This document shows, piece by piece, positions 19,470-28,181 of a stretch of DNA of 63,302 bases. A program made the translations under genes and the position numbers. Every line of letters begins with the position of its first letter. Positions within the stretch are counted from its first letter, which is position 1. The stretch covers positions 1-63,302 of the forward strand of contig JAMFSC010000095.1 in assembly GCA_026225095.1 (NCBI GenBank), in the 5' to 3' direction. The notes below the pieces were generated by a model, which was not told where the DNA came from, searched no databases, and saw nothing but the letters and a program-made list of their open reading frames with translations. This stretch comes from a bacterium (GTDB taxonomy: Bacteria; Acidobacteriota; Terriglobia; Terriglobales; Acidobacteriaceae).

Positions 19470-20552
19470 TTGAGCGTTCCCAGTGAGTCGCACGATGAGG
19501 GTTCTGGAAGTGGAAGCCGCTTTGTCCGGGCGTGTCTGCGCCAGCCGGTGGATCGGACGCCGGTGTGGTTTCTGAGGCAGGCGGGACGCTATATGCCGGA
19601 GTATATGGCTGTCCGCGAGCGGCATACGCTGCTCGAGATCTGCCGCACGCCGGAGGTTGCCGCCGAGGTGACGATTACGGCGGCCGAACGGCTAGGGGTC
19701 GACGCGGCGATTATCTTTGCGGATCTGCTGCTGCCGTTTACTCCGATGGGCGTCGACTTCGAGTTTGTGGCCGGTGAGGGGCCGATGGTTCATGTTCCGG
19801 TGCGCACGGCGGACCAGGTTCGCGCTCTGCGGACGGACCGTGTGGACGAGTTGAGCTATGTGGCGCGATCGATTGAGAGGGTAGCGGCGCACTTTGCGCG
19901 GCCGCGCGCGGATGGCGATCAGCTTGGGATCATCGGATTCTGTGGTGCGCCGTTTACGCTGGCCAGTTACATGATCGAGGGCGGCAGCTCGCGTAATTAC
20001 ATCGAAACCAAGAAGATGATGTATCGCGACTCGATGGCGTGGCCGATGCTGATGGAAAAGCTGGTGACGGTGCTGGCCGGGTTTGCCAGACAGCAGGTCG
20101 AGGCGGGCGCCGACGTCATTCAGATCTTCGATAGCTGGGCGGGTGCGTTGAGCGTCACGGACTATCGGAAGTACTGCCTGGAGGCGACGACGGAGTTGGT
20201 CCGGCTGGTTCGCGCGATGGGAGTTCCGGTGATCTATTTTGGCGTGGACACGGCATCGCTGCTTCCGGCGATGCGGGAGACGGGCGCGGATGTGATCGGG
20301 TTGGACTGGCGGATTCCGCTGGATGTGGGCTGGGAGTCGGTGGGCTCAGGGTGCGCGGTGCAGGGCAACCTGGATCCGATCACGTTGTTCGCGCCGGAGG
20401 ATATTTTGCGGGCCCGGGTGGAAGAGGTGTTGAGGGCTGCTGCCGGTCGTCAGGGGCATATCTTCAATCTCGGCCATGGAATTGTGCCGGGAACGCCGGT
20501 CGATGCTGTGATCAACGTCGTGAAGTGGGTGAAGGAGACGCGCGTCGCCTGA
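19470..20552 (+). CDS. hemE: Uroporphyrinogen decarboxylase
   Basis: Converts uroporphyrinogen III to coproporphyrinogen III in heme synthesis. The 360-residue protein shows the family signatures PVWFLRQAGRYMPEY (substrate arginines) near residue 30 and IIGFCGAPFTLASYMIEGG near residue 155, plus DVIQIFDSWAG and QGNLDP. The start is TTG 19470 with GGAG about ten bases upstream. It is the first gene of a hemE-hemH-hemY-nucleotidyltransferase run with short gaps, so it is very likely co-transcribed. Confidence 0.95.
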   Translation: MSVPSESHDEGSGSGSRFVRACLRQPVDRTPVWFLRQAGRYMPEYMAVRERHTLLEICRTPEVAAEVTITAAERLGVDAAIIFADLLLPFTPMGVDFEFVAGEGPMVHVPVRTADQVRALRTDRVDELSYVARSIERVAAHFARPRADGDQLGIIGFCGAPFTLASYMIEGGSSRNYIETKKMMYRDSMAWPMLMEKLVTVLAGFARQQVEAGADVIQIFDSWAGALSVTDYRKYCLEATTELVRLVRAMGVPVIYFGVDTASLLPAMRETGADVIGLDWRIPLDVGWESVGSGCAVQGNLDPITLFAPEDILRARVEEVLRAAAGRQGHIFNLGHGIVPGTPVDAVINVVKWVKETRVA

Positions 20553-20598
20553 CGGAGAAGCGTGCTGTGCGCGATGGCGGAGCGGAAAGGATCGATCG

Positions 20599-21615
20599 AT
20601 GAAACAGGCCGTGTTGTTGCTGGCGCATGGGACCCCGGATGTTCTGGGAGAGATGGCCGAGTACCTGAGCAAGGTGACCGGCGGCAGGGCGCTCCCGCAG
20701 GAGGTGGTGGAGGAGCTGCAGCATCGCTATGGCGAGATCGGGCTGGGCTGGGAGCCGGGTCCGGAGCCGCCGCCTTTGACCAAATGGACGCTGATCCAGG
20801 CCCACATGCTGGAGCAGACGATGCGGGAGAGCGGCGATCAGACCAAGGTTTATGTGGGGATGCGGAACTGGCATCCTTACATCGCCGATACCGTGGCCGA
20901 GATGCGGGCGGATGGGGTGACGCGGATCAAGGCGGTGTGCCTGGCTCCGCAGAACTCGCGAACGAGCGTCGGGCTGTATCGGCAGGCGGTATTGAACGCT
21001 GCATCTGGCATGGAGGTAGAGTTCGTGGCGGGTTGGGCGGAGCATCCGATGCTGGCCGCGGCCTTTGCGGAACGGACCAGGCCGGTATGGGCGCAGGCGT
21101 GCGCGGAGAGTGGAAGCAGGATCCCGGTGCTGTTCACGGCGCATTCGGTGCCGTGCAGGACGATCATGACGGGTTCGGCGTCGGTGGCGGGCGCGAGGCC
21201 GGGAACCCCGATGCAGGAGTCGCCGGACCCCTATCCGGTGGAGGCGAAACGTACCGCCGAACTGGTGGCGGAGCAGCTTCGGCCCGATGGGTTTCTGGAG
21301 AGCGACTGGTTCTTCGCATTTCAGAGCCAGGGGATCAGCGGCGGGCCCTGGATCGGGCCGACGGTCGAGGACACGCTGAAGGCGCTGAAGGAACAGGGTG
21401 CGGTCGGTGTGGTCATGCAGCCGGTGGGTTTTCTCTGCGATCATGTGGAGGTTCTGTATGACATCGACATTGCGTTTCGGCAGACGGCGAGCGAGCTTGG
21501 CCTGAAGCTTTGGCGGGCTGAGAGCCTGAACGCATCGGGCCTGCTGGTGGAGGCGTTGATGGAGGTGACCTCGGGAGCGTATAAGGCCGAGGTGGACGAG
21601 ATGGTGGTCGCCTGA
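20599..21615 (+). CDS. hemH: Ferrochelatase
   Basis: Inserts ferrous iron into a porphyrin. The 338-residue protein begins QAVLLLAHGTPDVL, carries LFTAHSVPC with the catalytic histidine near residue 185, and ends in the conserved QPVGFLCDHVEVLYDID with the acidic metal-path residues. It lies 46 bases after hemE. The hemE-hemH-hemY order is that of the Firmicutes operon in which the enzyme acts on coproporphyrin III, so the substrate (protoporphyrin IX or coproporphyrin III) is open. Confidence 0.92.
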   Translation: MKQAVLLLAHGTPDVLGEMAEYLSKVTGGRALPQEVVEELQHRYGEIGLGWEPGPEPPPLTKWTLIQAHMLEQTMRESGDQTKVYVGMRNWHPYIADTVAEMRADGVTRIKAVCLAPQNSRTSVGLYRQAVLNAASGMEVEFVAGWAEHPMLAAAFAERTRPVWAQACAESGSRIPVLFTAHSVPCRTIMTGSASVAGARPGTPMQESPDPYPVEAKRTAELVAEQLRPDGFLESDWFFAFQSQGISGGPWIGPTVEDTLKALKEQGAVGVVMQPVGFLCDHVEVLYDIDIAFRQTASELGLKLWRAESLNASGLLVEALMEVTSGAYKAEVDEMVVA

Positions 21616-21668
21616 TCGGAAATTCCTGGGCTGCTTCTGAGTGATATGAAGTCTGCGGGCGAGGTGGG

Positions 21669-23045
21669 ATGAGGCGGATAGCGATCGTTGGGGGTGGTCT
21701 GGCGGGGGTTGCGGCGGCTTACTTTCTTGCTGAGGCCGTGAAGGCGGGCGCGGCGGTGGAGGTGGAGCTGTTCGAGGCGGGGCGGCGGCTGGGTGGGATC
21801 GTCGAGACGGTGCGCGAGGGCGGCTTTGTGGTGGAGTGTGGCCCCGACGGCTGGGTGACGGAGAAGCCATGGGCGCGGGAGCTGGCGGTTGAGCTTGGGC
21901 TTGAGGACGAGATGATCTTCTCGCTCGATGAGGGGCGGAAGACGTACGTTTGGCTGAATGGGCGGCTGGAGCCGATTCCGGACGGGATGCGGATGATGGT
22001 TCCTGTGGATGTGGCTGCGGTGGAAGCCTCGAGCCTGTTCAGCGAAGCAGCCGTAACGGCCTATCGGGATGAGGTAGGGAGGGCCGAAGAGCTGCGGACC
22101 GGAGCACCGGATGTCGATGAGAGTGTAGCGGCGTTTGTGGAGAGGCACTTTGGAGGTGAGGTGCTGGAGCGGATCGCTGCGCCGCTGTTGAGCGGAGTCT
22201 TTGGCGGCGATGTGAAGACGTTGAGTGCGCGGGCGGTGATGCCGATCTTCGTGGCCATGGAACAGGAGTTTGGGTCGCTGATCGTGGCGTTGCAATCGAA
22301 GGCCGACAAGGCACAGAAGCCGATCTTCACCTCGCTGAAGGCCGGTGTGGGTGAGCTGCTGGAGCGGATGGTGGCGGAGATTCCTCTGCACTGGGTGCGG
22401 ATGAACGAGACGGTCAAGCGCCTTGAGCAGGACGAGGTTGGATGGCGGGTTGGGACTGCGGTGGGGAACACTCGATTCGACGTGGTGCTGCTGGCGACCC
22501 CGGTGGATGTAGCTCAAAGACTGATGCAGCCGCTGGACCGGAGGGCGGCCGAGTTGATGGAGATGGAGGCGAGCTCGGCGGTGGTGGTGGCGTTCTGCTT
22601 TCTGGCTCCGCTCGATCTGCCGCCGGGATTTGGATTCCTTGTTCCCCCGGGGCAGGGAAGTCTGCTGATGGCATGTACCTTCACGGATCAGAAGTATCCG
22701 AACCGTGTGCCGCCGGGTGGGAGGATGGTTCGGGCGTTCTTTGGGGGAGCGGCTGCGGAGCGGCTGATGCGCTGCGGGAACGACGAGATTGCGGCCGTCG
22801 CGAGGCTTGAGCTGGGTCAGATTCTGGGCGCGTTGCCGGAGCCGGTGCTGACGGTCGTGCGGCGTTGGCCGCATTCGCTGCCGCAGTATGCGGTCGGACA
22901 TCTTGAGCGGATGACGGAGCTCGATGGGCGGGTCGGCAGGCTGACGGGACTGCATCTCCTGGGGAACGGCTACCGGGGCGTAGGGCTACCGGACCTGATC
23001 CGCGACGGGCGTCGTATGGTCTCGAAGTTAACCCAGGACGCGTGA
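21669..23045 (+). CDS. hemY: Proto-/coproporphyrinogen oxidase, HemY type
   Basis: FAD-dependent oxidase that oxidises a porphyrinogen to a porphyrin. The Rossmann motif IAIVGGGLAGVAAAYFLAE opens the 458-residue protein, RLGGIVETVREGGFVVECGPDG follows, and the C-terminal FAD signature HLLGNGYRGVGLPDLIRDG is intact. The gene is 53 bases after hemH. Its stop codon overlaps the start of the next gene (GTGA at 23042-23045). Confidence 0.92.
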   Translation: MRRIAIVGGGLAGVAAAYFLAEAVKAGAAVEVELFEAGRRLGGIVETVREGGFVVECGPDGWVTEKPWARELAVELGLEDEMIFSLDEGRKTYVWLNGRLEPIPDGMRMMVPVDVAAVEASSLFSEAAVTAYRDEVGRAEELRTGAPDVDESVAAFVERHFGGEVLERIAAPLLSGVFGGDVKTLSARAVMPIFVAMEQEFGSLIVALQSKADKAQKPIFTSLKAGVGELLERMVAEIPLHWVRMNETVKRLEQDEVGWRVGTAVGNTRFDVVLLATPVDVAQRLMQPLDRRAAELMEMEASSAVVVAFCFLAPLDLPPGFGFLVPPGQGSLLMACTFTDQKYPNRVPPGGRMVRAFFGGAAAERLMRCGNDEIAAVARLELGQILGALPEPVLTVVRRWPHSLPQYAVGHLERMTELDGRVGRLTGLHLLGNGYRGVGLPDLIRDGRRMVSKLTQDA

Positions 23046-23902
23046 GTAAACGTAGGGGCATGATTGATCCTTCGTATCCTGGCCTGCCTGCGCCCGAACT
23101 GCCTCCACGCGTGCAGGGCTACCTCGATGCCATTGCTCAGAGATGCACCCAGGGGTTGGTGTCCATCGTCCTGTTCGGCAGCGCGGCCAAGGGCGGCTTC
23201 GCTCGGCAGGTGTCCGACGTGGACCTCATCGTAGTGCTTCCGGATGCCTCCTCGTGCGAGGAACGCGAGCGAGTCAGTGCCGAGGTCGCGCGTCTGGAGG
23301 TCGCTCATGGTTTCAAGAGTGCGACTGGGCCTCGCAACTCGCTACAGGCCTTCGCAGAGCGCTCGGGTGGCGATGATCTCTCCTGCTTCGTCTGCACTCG
23401 GAGCGATCTGCTGTCCGGAGACGTGGCTCGGGTGTTCGGCCTGAAGCCGGCCGAGGCAATCTTCGTCGACCGCATCGTGTTCGCCAACGTCATCGCCTCC
23501 GCGTTAACGGTAGAGGGCGAGGATCTGCTCTCCCTGGTACGTCCGCCGCAAGTGCGCCGACTGGATGTCTTCAAGGCGTGGTTTGCCTTCACCAACCAGG
23601 TCATGTTGAGCCTGGCGGCGTATCGTCAACTGCCGGATGCGACCCGCTATGCCATGGGGTCGCTCAAGCGCTCGCTGCACAGCTGCTATTTCTGCTACCA
23701 CCTGAAGACGACTGCCTTGGACGAGGAGGTCGCCTTCTTCCAGCAGCGGCTGGGGCAGAGTCAGACGCTGAAGATGCTTCTGGAACTGCGCGGGCAGTAC
23801 CACAAGTCGTTTGGCTTCGTGCTGCGCTGTGTGCCTGCGTTGCTGCGACTGCACCTGCGCACGGCCTGGGACAACTCCTTCCCGCTCGAGGTGCGGCGGT
23901 AG
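23042..23902 (+). CDS. Nucleotidyltransferase-domain protein
   Basis: A 286-residue protein with an N-terminal polymerase-beta-like nucleotidyltransferase domain: VLFGSAAKGGF then SDVDLIVVLPD (residues about 38-65), which supply the GS and DxD metal-binding motifs. The C-terminal half is a helical domain with an unusual cysteine-histidine patch, RYAMGSLKRSLHSCYFCY. Such two-domain proteins can modify proteins, RNA or small molecules with a nucleotide; no target can be named. It starts on GTG 23042 overlapping hemY by four bases. Codon use differs from its neighbours (many GGC, CGC, CTC, few GGG), suggesting it was acquired. A truncated relative of its C-terminal half lies just downstream in opposite orientation. 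Confidence 0.75.
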   Translation: MSKRRGMIDPSYPGLPAPELPPRVQGYLDAIAQRCTQGLVSIVLFGSAAKGGFARQVSDVDLIVVLPDASSCEERERVSAEVARLEVAHGFKSATGPRNSLQAFAERSGGDDLSCFVCTRSDLLSGDVARVFGLKPAEAIFVDRIVFANVIASALTVEGEDLLSLVRPPQVRRLDVFKAWFAFTNQVMLSLAAYRQLPDATRYAMGSLKRSLHSCYFCYHLKTTALDEEVAFFQQRLGQSQTLKMLLELRGQYHKSFGFVLRCVPALLRLHLRTAWDNSFPLEVRR

Positions 23903-23920
23903 GGAGCCTTCCGGCACGAC

Positions 23921-24244
23921 TCAGCGGGCCACGCACATGGGGAGCGGGAAACGGTTGTCACGCGCGGCGCGGTAGTGCAGGTACGGGAGGGCCCACACAC
24001 ACCAAAGGGTGAAGCGAATCCAGGGCCGGTACTCCTCGCGCAGGCGCAGCAGCATATCCAACCCTGCGAGCCGTGGGTAACGCGAGGAGAAGAAGTGCAC
24101 CTTGCCGGACACGGCTGAGGGGGGCTGGCCGTAGCAGAAGTAGCAATTATGCAGACCCTTTTTAAGTGAGGCCATGGCGTACTTTGTGGCGCCGCGGCTG
24201 AACGGCAGCCCGAACACCGCAAGCAAGAGAATGGGTCCCGATGT
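23921..24244 (-). pseudogene. Truncated nucleotidyltransferase paralogue (C-terminal part only)
   Basis: The - strand frame ending at 23921 encodes about 105 residues related to the C-terminal half of the gene at 23042: KYAMASLKKGLHNCYFCY matches RYAMGSLKRSLHSCYFCY, and ARDNRFPL matches AWDNSFPL. By eye the two are about 40% identical, so this is an old paralogue and not a recent copy. Homology stops at base 24244, where the terminal repeat of a MITE-like element begins; the nucleotidyltransferase domain is missing and is not found beyond the element. The gene was probably cut by insertion and deletion. Confidence 0.7.
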
Positions 24245-24807
24245 TAGAGCGGATTGCCTGTTGGTATAGATTGGGTGCCCCACCTGTTGGTATAGAGTTG
24301 GGTGCCCCACCTTCGCGACACGTCTCATCGTCGCTAAGGTGGGTCGGAGCGCCACGGTGCCCGACCCAGAACCCTACACCTTCAGCGAATCTGCTCTAGT
24401 CATCTCTCTGGTTGCTGTGGTTTCCGGTCACTGTGGCTTTCAAGGCCGAAGGCCCGTCACATAAGAGCCTCGGCCCCAGACCCCGCGTGCCGGACTGCGA
24501 ACCGGCTGGGGGGTCCCCGACGGACTTCATCCGCGCGATAATCGCACCATAACAGACCACTTTCAAATCAGCGCCCGCTGTCCAGTTTTTCCATGCAACG
24601 GCCCACATTCTGCGCACAAAAAGCTTCTGGTGAAACATTGGGAAATTTCGATTGTTGCCCGCTAACCCTTTTAGAAAACCATGGATGCAGGAAACTCGCA
24701 AAAAACGGCGATTTCATACCACTTTATTAGAAGTTGAGACCCCTGTGGTCTGACCACTTGACCGGAAGATAGGGAGGCGAACCACACCTTCAGGGAGAAC
24801 GGCTCTA
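24245..24807 (+). repeat. Composite MITE-like repeat (module 1 + module 2)
   Basis: Module 1 is 24245-24398, bounded by TAGAGCGGATT and AATCTGCTCTA, an inverted repeat of ten out of eleven bases. It has an inner direct duplication of CTGTTGGTATAGA(G)TTGGGTGCCCCAC. Module 2 is about 24396-24807 and ends GAACGGCTCTA. The same modules occur at 35944-36340, 45362-45564, 62937 to the window end and, reduced, at 7305-7400. The last TAG (- strand, 24807-24805) is the stop codon of the neighbouring lipoprotein-like gene. No transposase is encoded. Confidence 0.8.
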
Positions 24808-25353
24808 GTCCGGGACCTGCCAGCCTACCGGCGTCTGGGCCAGGGTGACCTTGTCCGTGGCGGTGCCGCTGGTCTTCTGGGCCATGTCGGGAAAGACGGC
24901 CTTCACCTCTGCGGATTTGGCCCATACGGGGACGTCGCGCATGATGTAGTGGTATGTCACCTGGGTCTCGTTGAAGCCGTGGGCGAGCGTGGGCGGGGTC
25001 GACGAATCGATGCTGGTGGCTTCGCGGTGGCCATAGCAGAAGTGCGGGGCGACCCTGGCTCCAAGATCCGTCGGAACATAGCGGGAGACGTGGATGGCGG
25101 TCTCATGGGTGACGTTTAGAAGCTGCGACTTGACGAGCGCGTCCATCCGCTTGATGTCGTCGGCGTTCGAGGTCTCGAAGGGGAAGCGGGTGTCGGGTAG
25201 GAGGCATTCGGTCTTGGTCGCGAGATGCGCGTTGAGACCCTTGAGGTAGTTTTCCGGCGTAGGCCCCGACTTCCCGTTGCAGGCCAGGCAGGCGAAGGCG
25301 ACGACGGTCGCCGACGATCTCAGAGCGATGCGTCTTCTGCGTTCAAGGGTCAT
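24805..25353 (-). CDS. Putative lipoprotein, unknown function
   Basis: A 182-residue exported protein. The N-terminus has basic residues (MTLERRRRIALR), a hydrophobic stretch and a cysteine cluster (VAFACLACNGKSG) that fits a lipoprotein signal, with lipidation most likely at the cysteine before NGKSG. The mature part contains two conserved-looking cysteines (TECLLPD and APHFCYGHR) and a beta-rich C-terminus (QVTYHYIMRDVPVWA). I do not recognise the family. It may share a transcript with the DUF2059 gene 52 bases upstream. The TAG stop lies in the end of the repeat element. Confidence 0.65.
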   Translation of the reverse strand: MTLERRRRIALRSSATVVAFACLACNGKSGPTPENYLKGLNAHLATKTECLLPDTRFPFETSNADDIKRMDALVKSQLLNVTHETAIHVSRYVPTDLGARVAPHFCYGHREATSIDSSTPPTLAHGFNETQVTYHYIMRDVPVWAKSAEVKAVFPDMAQKTSGTATDKVTLAQTPVGWQVPD

Positions 25354-25405
25354 CTGTTTGCGCTCTCTTTCAGTGGAAGTTCTATCTGGCTCAGATGCTC
25401 CCGCG

Positions 25406-25954
25406 TCACTTCTTGGGGGCCGGTTTCGCCATCGCGGCCTCGAACTCCTGGTTCGCGGTCTGAATCTTTGGCTGGACCTCGGCCATCTGCTGGCGCATGA
25501 CCTGGTTGGCCTGCTGGATCACCTGGGGCGTCTTGGCGATAAAGGCTTTGCCCGCGGGCGACAGATAGAACGCGAGAATGCCGTCGAGTTCTTCTTCTGT
25601 GTACGCGTCCATGTAGACCTGGACGATGGCCGGCTTGACGTGCCCGAGGTTGAGTGAATCGTGAAGGATTCCGTCCACCTTGAGGTTCATCTTGTCGAGA
25701 GCTGCCTGCTGTTCCGGGGTGAGGTCTGGCTTGGACACGGCATGTAAGGATGCGCTCTTCAGAGCCTTGGACATATCGCCGAGGGCCCGGTCCATCATCG
25801 TATCCATGTGGGTCATGGCAAGGAGCTGGTCGACCTTTGCGCGTTTCGAGGCTTCGTCGGCGTGGGCGCTTGGGACGGAGAGCAGCACCGCGATGGCGCA
25901 GGGGATCAAGACACGAAAACAGGGACGTTTGAAGGTGGGGTTCAAAAAGGCCAT
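25406..25954 (-). CDS. DUF2059 domain exported protein
   Basis: A 182-residue protein with a signal peptide (LIPCAIAVLLSVPSAHA, cleavage after AHA) and a helical DUF2059 domain: AKVDQLLAMTHMDTMMDRAL, then YMDAYTEEELDGILAFYLSPAGKAFIAKTP, which is the diagnostic segment. It ends in an alanine/proline/lysine tail. The family is periplasmic and of unknown function. The ATG at 25954 is the only start that leaves a complete signal peptide. Confidence 0.82.
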   Translation of the reverse strand: MAFLNPTFKRPCFRVLIPCAIAVLLSVPSAHADEASKRAKVDQLLAMTHMDTMMDRALGDMSKALKSASLHAVSKPDLTPEQQAALDKMNLKVDGILHDSLNLGHVKPAIVQVYMDAYTEEELDGILAFYLSPAGKAFIAKTPQVIQQANQVMRQQMAEVQPKIQTANQEFEAAMAKPAPKK

Positions 25955-26083
25955 TGTGAGACGAGGATAGACCGGGCCTGGGCGTTTGGGAAATCGATGG
26001 ATGGGAGACTTCGCGGGATTCTTTCGATCTCATCAACGATGCGTAGAGCTGGAAGAGGAGACGGTGCAGCCTAAAGCGGCTGC

Positions 26084-26341
26084 GTCGCGTCGAATTTTCT
26101 GTGTGTTGGGATCGACAGGGTTGTTATAGGCGCCGACTTCGCGGCGGAGATGGTGAACCTCTACTTTCCGGGTGCGGTTCGGAACGACCGGATCGCGGAC
26201 TTCGGGCTGATGACTCCGAAGCAGGTGGCGCGATCGGTGGCTACGTATGGCAAGGCCCATCCGCAGGTTCCGGGGACCCTTCGGCGGAGTCGGCCGGTTC
26301 GCGGTGGAGCGGGACGAACTGACGCCCGCTTCACGGTTTGA
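26084..26341 (+). pseudogene. Possible gene remnant
   Basis: An open frame without a convincing start or ribosome site between two real genes. Translation gives RVVIGADFAAEMVNLYFPG and ADFGLMTPKQVARSVATYGKAHP, which look like coherent protein, then degenerate into an arginine- and proline-rich end (RRSRPVRGGAGR). I do not recognise the family. It may be the tail of a lost gene or a short unknown protein from ATG 26150. The rest of 25955-26392 holds one small hairpin (GCAGCC/GGCTGC at 26066-26083) and nothing else I can name. Confidence 0.3.
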
Positions 26342-26392
26342 CGCGACCAGCGTATGCTGGCGTCTATCCGATTCCACCGTGAAGGGAATACC

Positions 26393-27586
26393 GTGAACCT
26401 GATCGCTCGCCGACTCTCGCTGCTGCTGCTGCTTCCGCTCTGCTTGACCACCGTCCTCAACGGCCAGACGCATGGTCTGGCCGCGACTCCTCCCATGGGA
26501 TGGAATTCGTGGAACTACTTCGCTGGGCGCGTGACCGATAAGGACATCCGCGATACGGCGGATCTGCTGGTCTCGACCGGGATGCGGGATGCGGGATATG
26601 TGTATGTGAACATCGACGACACGTGGGAGGGCGATCGCGACGCTTCCGGCAAGATCACGACCAACAAGAAGTTCCCGGACATGAAGGCGCTCTCGGACTA
26701 TGTGCATTCGAAGGGGTTGAAGCTTGGCATCTACTCCTCTCCGGGCGATAAGACCTGTGCTGGATTCGAGGGTTCGCTTGGGCATGAGCAGCAGGATGCT
26801 CAGACCTATGCGGATTGGGGAATCGACTATCTGAAATACGATCTTTGCGGGTTTCGCACGAAGCAGAAGGCTGAGGCTCCGAACGACCTGGCGAAGCAGA
26901 ACATGATGGCTCGGGACGCTTACAAGCTGATGCACGAGGCGATTTTGAAGACGGGCCGGCCGATGGTCTACAGCCTTTGTCAGTATGGGGACGATTCGGT
27001 GTGGGAGTGGGCTCCGGAGGTGGGTGGGAACCTGTGGCGGACGACCGGGGACATCAACGCCACGATGGACCGGATCTACGTCATCGGCTTCCGGCAGGCG
27101 GGCCTGGCGAAGTACGCGGGGCCGGGACACTGGAACGACCCGGATATGCTCGAGGTCGGCAACGGCAAGCTGACAGCCAACCAGAACCGCCTGCACATGA
27201 CGCTTTGGGCGATGCTCGCGTCGCCTCTGCTTGCGGGCAACAACCTGACGGCGATGAAGCCTGAGGTCGCGAGCATCCTGATGAACAAACAGGTGATCGC
27301 GATCGACCAGGATCCGCTGGGCAAACAGGCTGAGCGCATCTTCCAGGAGGGGCCGGTGCAGATCTGGTCTCGTCCGCTGGCCGATGGGAGCACGGCGCTG
27401 GCGCTGTTCAACTCCGGAGAGGACATTTCCAGTCTGAACGCGGCGTTTCTGCCGGGCGTGCTGAAGCAGCTTGGTCTGACCAATGCAAAGGCGGTGGACG
27501 TCTGGCTGAATCAGCCAGTGAAGCTGCCCGGGTATCGTCCGGTGATGGTACATGACTCGGCGATTCTGTTGAAGCTGACCAAGTGA
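26393..27586 (+). CDS. Secreted GH27 alpha-galactosidase
   Basis: Retaining alpha-galactosidase of family GH27 that removes terminal alpha-linked galactose from oligo- and polysaccharides. The start is GTG 26393 with AAGGGA five bases upstream; it gives 397 residues beginning with a signal peptide (MNLIARRLSLLLLLPLCL, cleavage near LNGQT). Family hallmarks are PPMGWNSWNYF, VNIDDTWEGD, GIDYLKYDLCG with the nucleophile aspartate, and HWNDPDMLEVGNG with the acid/base aspartate. It is followed in the same direction by a TonB receptor, which suggests a carbohydrate-use locus. Confidence 0.93.
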   Translation: MNLIARRLSLLLLLPLCLTTVLNGQTHGLAATPPMGWNSWNYFAGRVTDKDIRDTADLLVSTGMRDAGYVYVNIDDTWEGDRDASGKITTNKKFPDMKALSDYVHSKGLKLGIYSSPGDKTCAGFEGSLGHEQQDAQTYADWGIDYLKYDLCGFRTKQKAEAPNDLAKQNMMARDAYKLMHEAILKTGRPMVYSLCQYGDDSVWEWAPEVGGNLWRTTGDINATMDRIYVIGFRQAGLAKYAGPGHWNDPDMLEVGNGKLTANQNRLHMTLWAMLASPLLAGNNLTAMKPEVASILMNKQVIAIDQDPLGKQAERIFQEGPVQIWSRPLADGSTALALFNSGEDISSLNAAFLPGVLKQLGLTNAKAVDVWLNQPVKLPGYRPVMVHDSAILLKLTK

Positions 27587-27700
27587 GGCCGTCGGGGGGG
27601 GGACTCGAGATTGCTGGTGTTTTGCGGTTGCCTGGGGTTGAAGCGTGCGTACCTCTCTTCGGCTAACTCACGACGAAATCGAAAGCCAAGCTTTGTCGGA

Positions 27701-27750
27701 GGTCAAAATTGCACTGTAATCGGTGCAATCCCAGTGCAGGACAATTGACC
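27701..27750. promoter_or_regulatory. Nested inverted repeats, possible operator
   Basis: ATTGCAC (27708-27714) and GTGCAAT (27723-27729) are a perfect inverted repeat, and GGTCAA...TTGACC flank it at 27701 and 27745-27750. This lies in the 595-base gap between the GH27 and TonB receptor genes, about 75 bases upstream of a possible promoter. The regulator is unknown. Apart from this and the promoter, the gap holds nothing I can identify. Confidence 0.35.
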
Positions 27751-27824
27751 TAGGATTCACCGAGGAGGCGTCCCGGGCGGCACGAGTCGTGTTTGCTGAT
27801 CGGCTTTGGGGTGTCCCGGTTTTC

Positions 27825-27853
27825 TTGACTCGGCTTCCGTGGTGCTGTAGTTT
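27825..27853 (+). promoter_or_regulatory. Possible promoter of the TonB receptor gene
   Basis: TTGACT (27825-27830), a 17-base spacer and TAGTTT (27848-27853). It would give a leader of about 320 bases before the ATG at 28182. The -10 box is weak. Confidence 0.35.
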
Positions 27854-28181
27854 CGCGATATCACTGAGTAATCTGCTGGACATCCGAGGAAATGTTTCAC
27901 CCCGTTACGATTCGCTGTGCGAGATCTCCGGGCACCCCACCCGGGATCCAGAGACTTGTGTGCGGAACGAACGATTCGAACTTCACGCCTGAGGCGTTGT
28001 CTCCCGGATCTGACGAGCTGTGCGATGGTTCTGAGGAATCCTGGCGCGCGGCCACTTGGCTGCGTCTCATCCCATGCGTGATCTCGGTTGAATCAAGCTC
28101 TCTGCTTCGGTAACCCAGCTTTCACTGGCTTCCGGGCACCTTTTTGTGTACGAATAACTGCTTCATTTCAGGAGATTCAGG

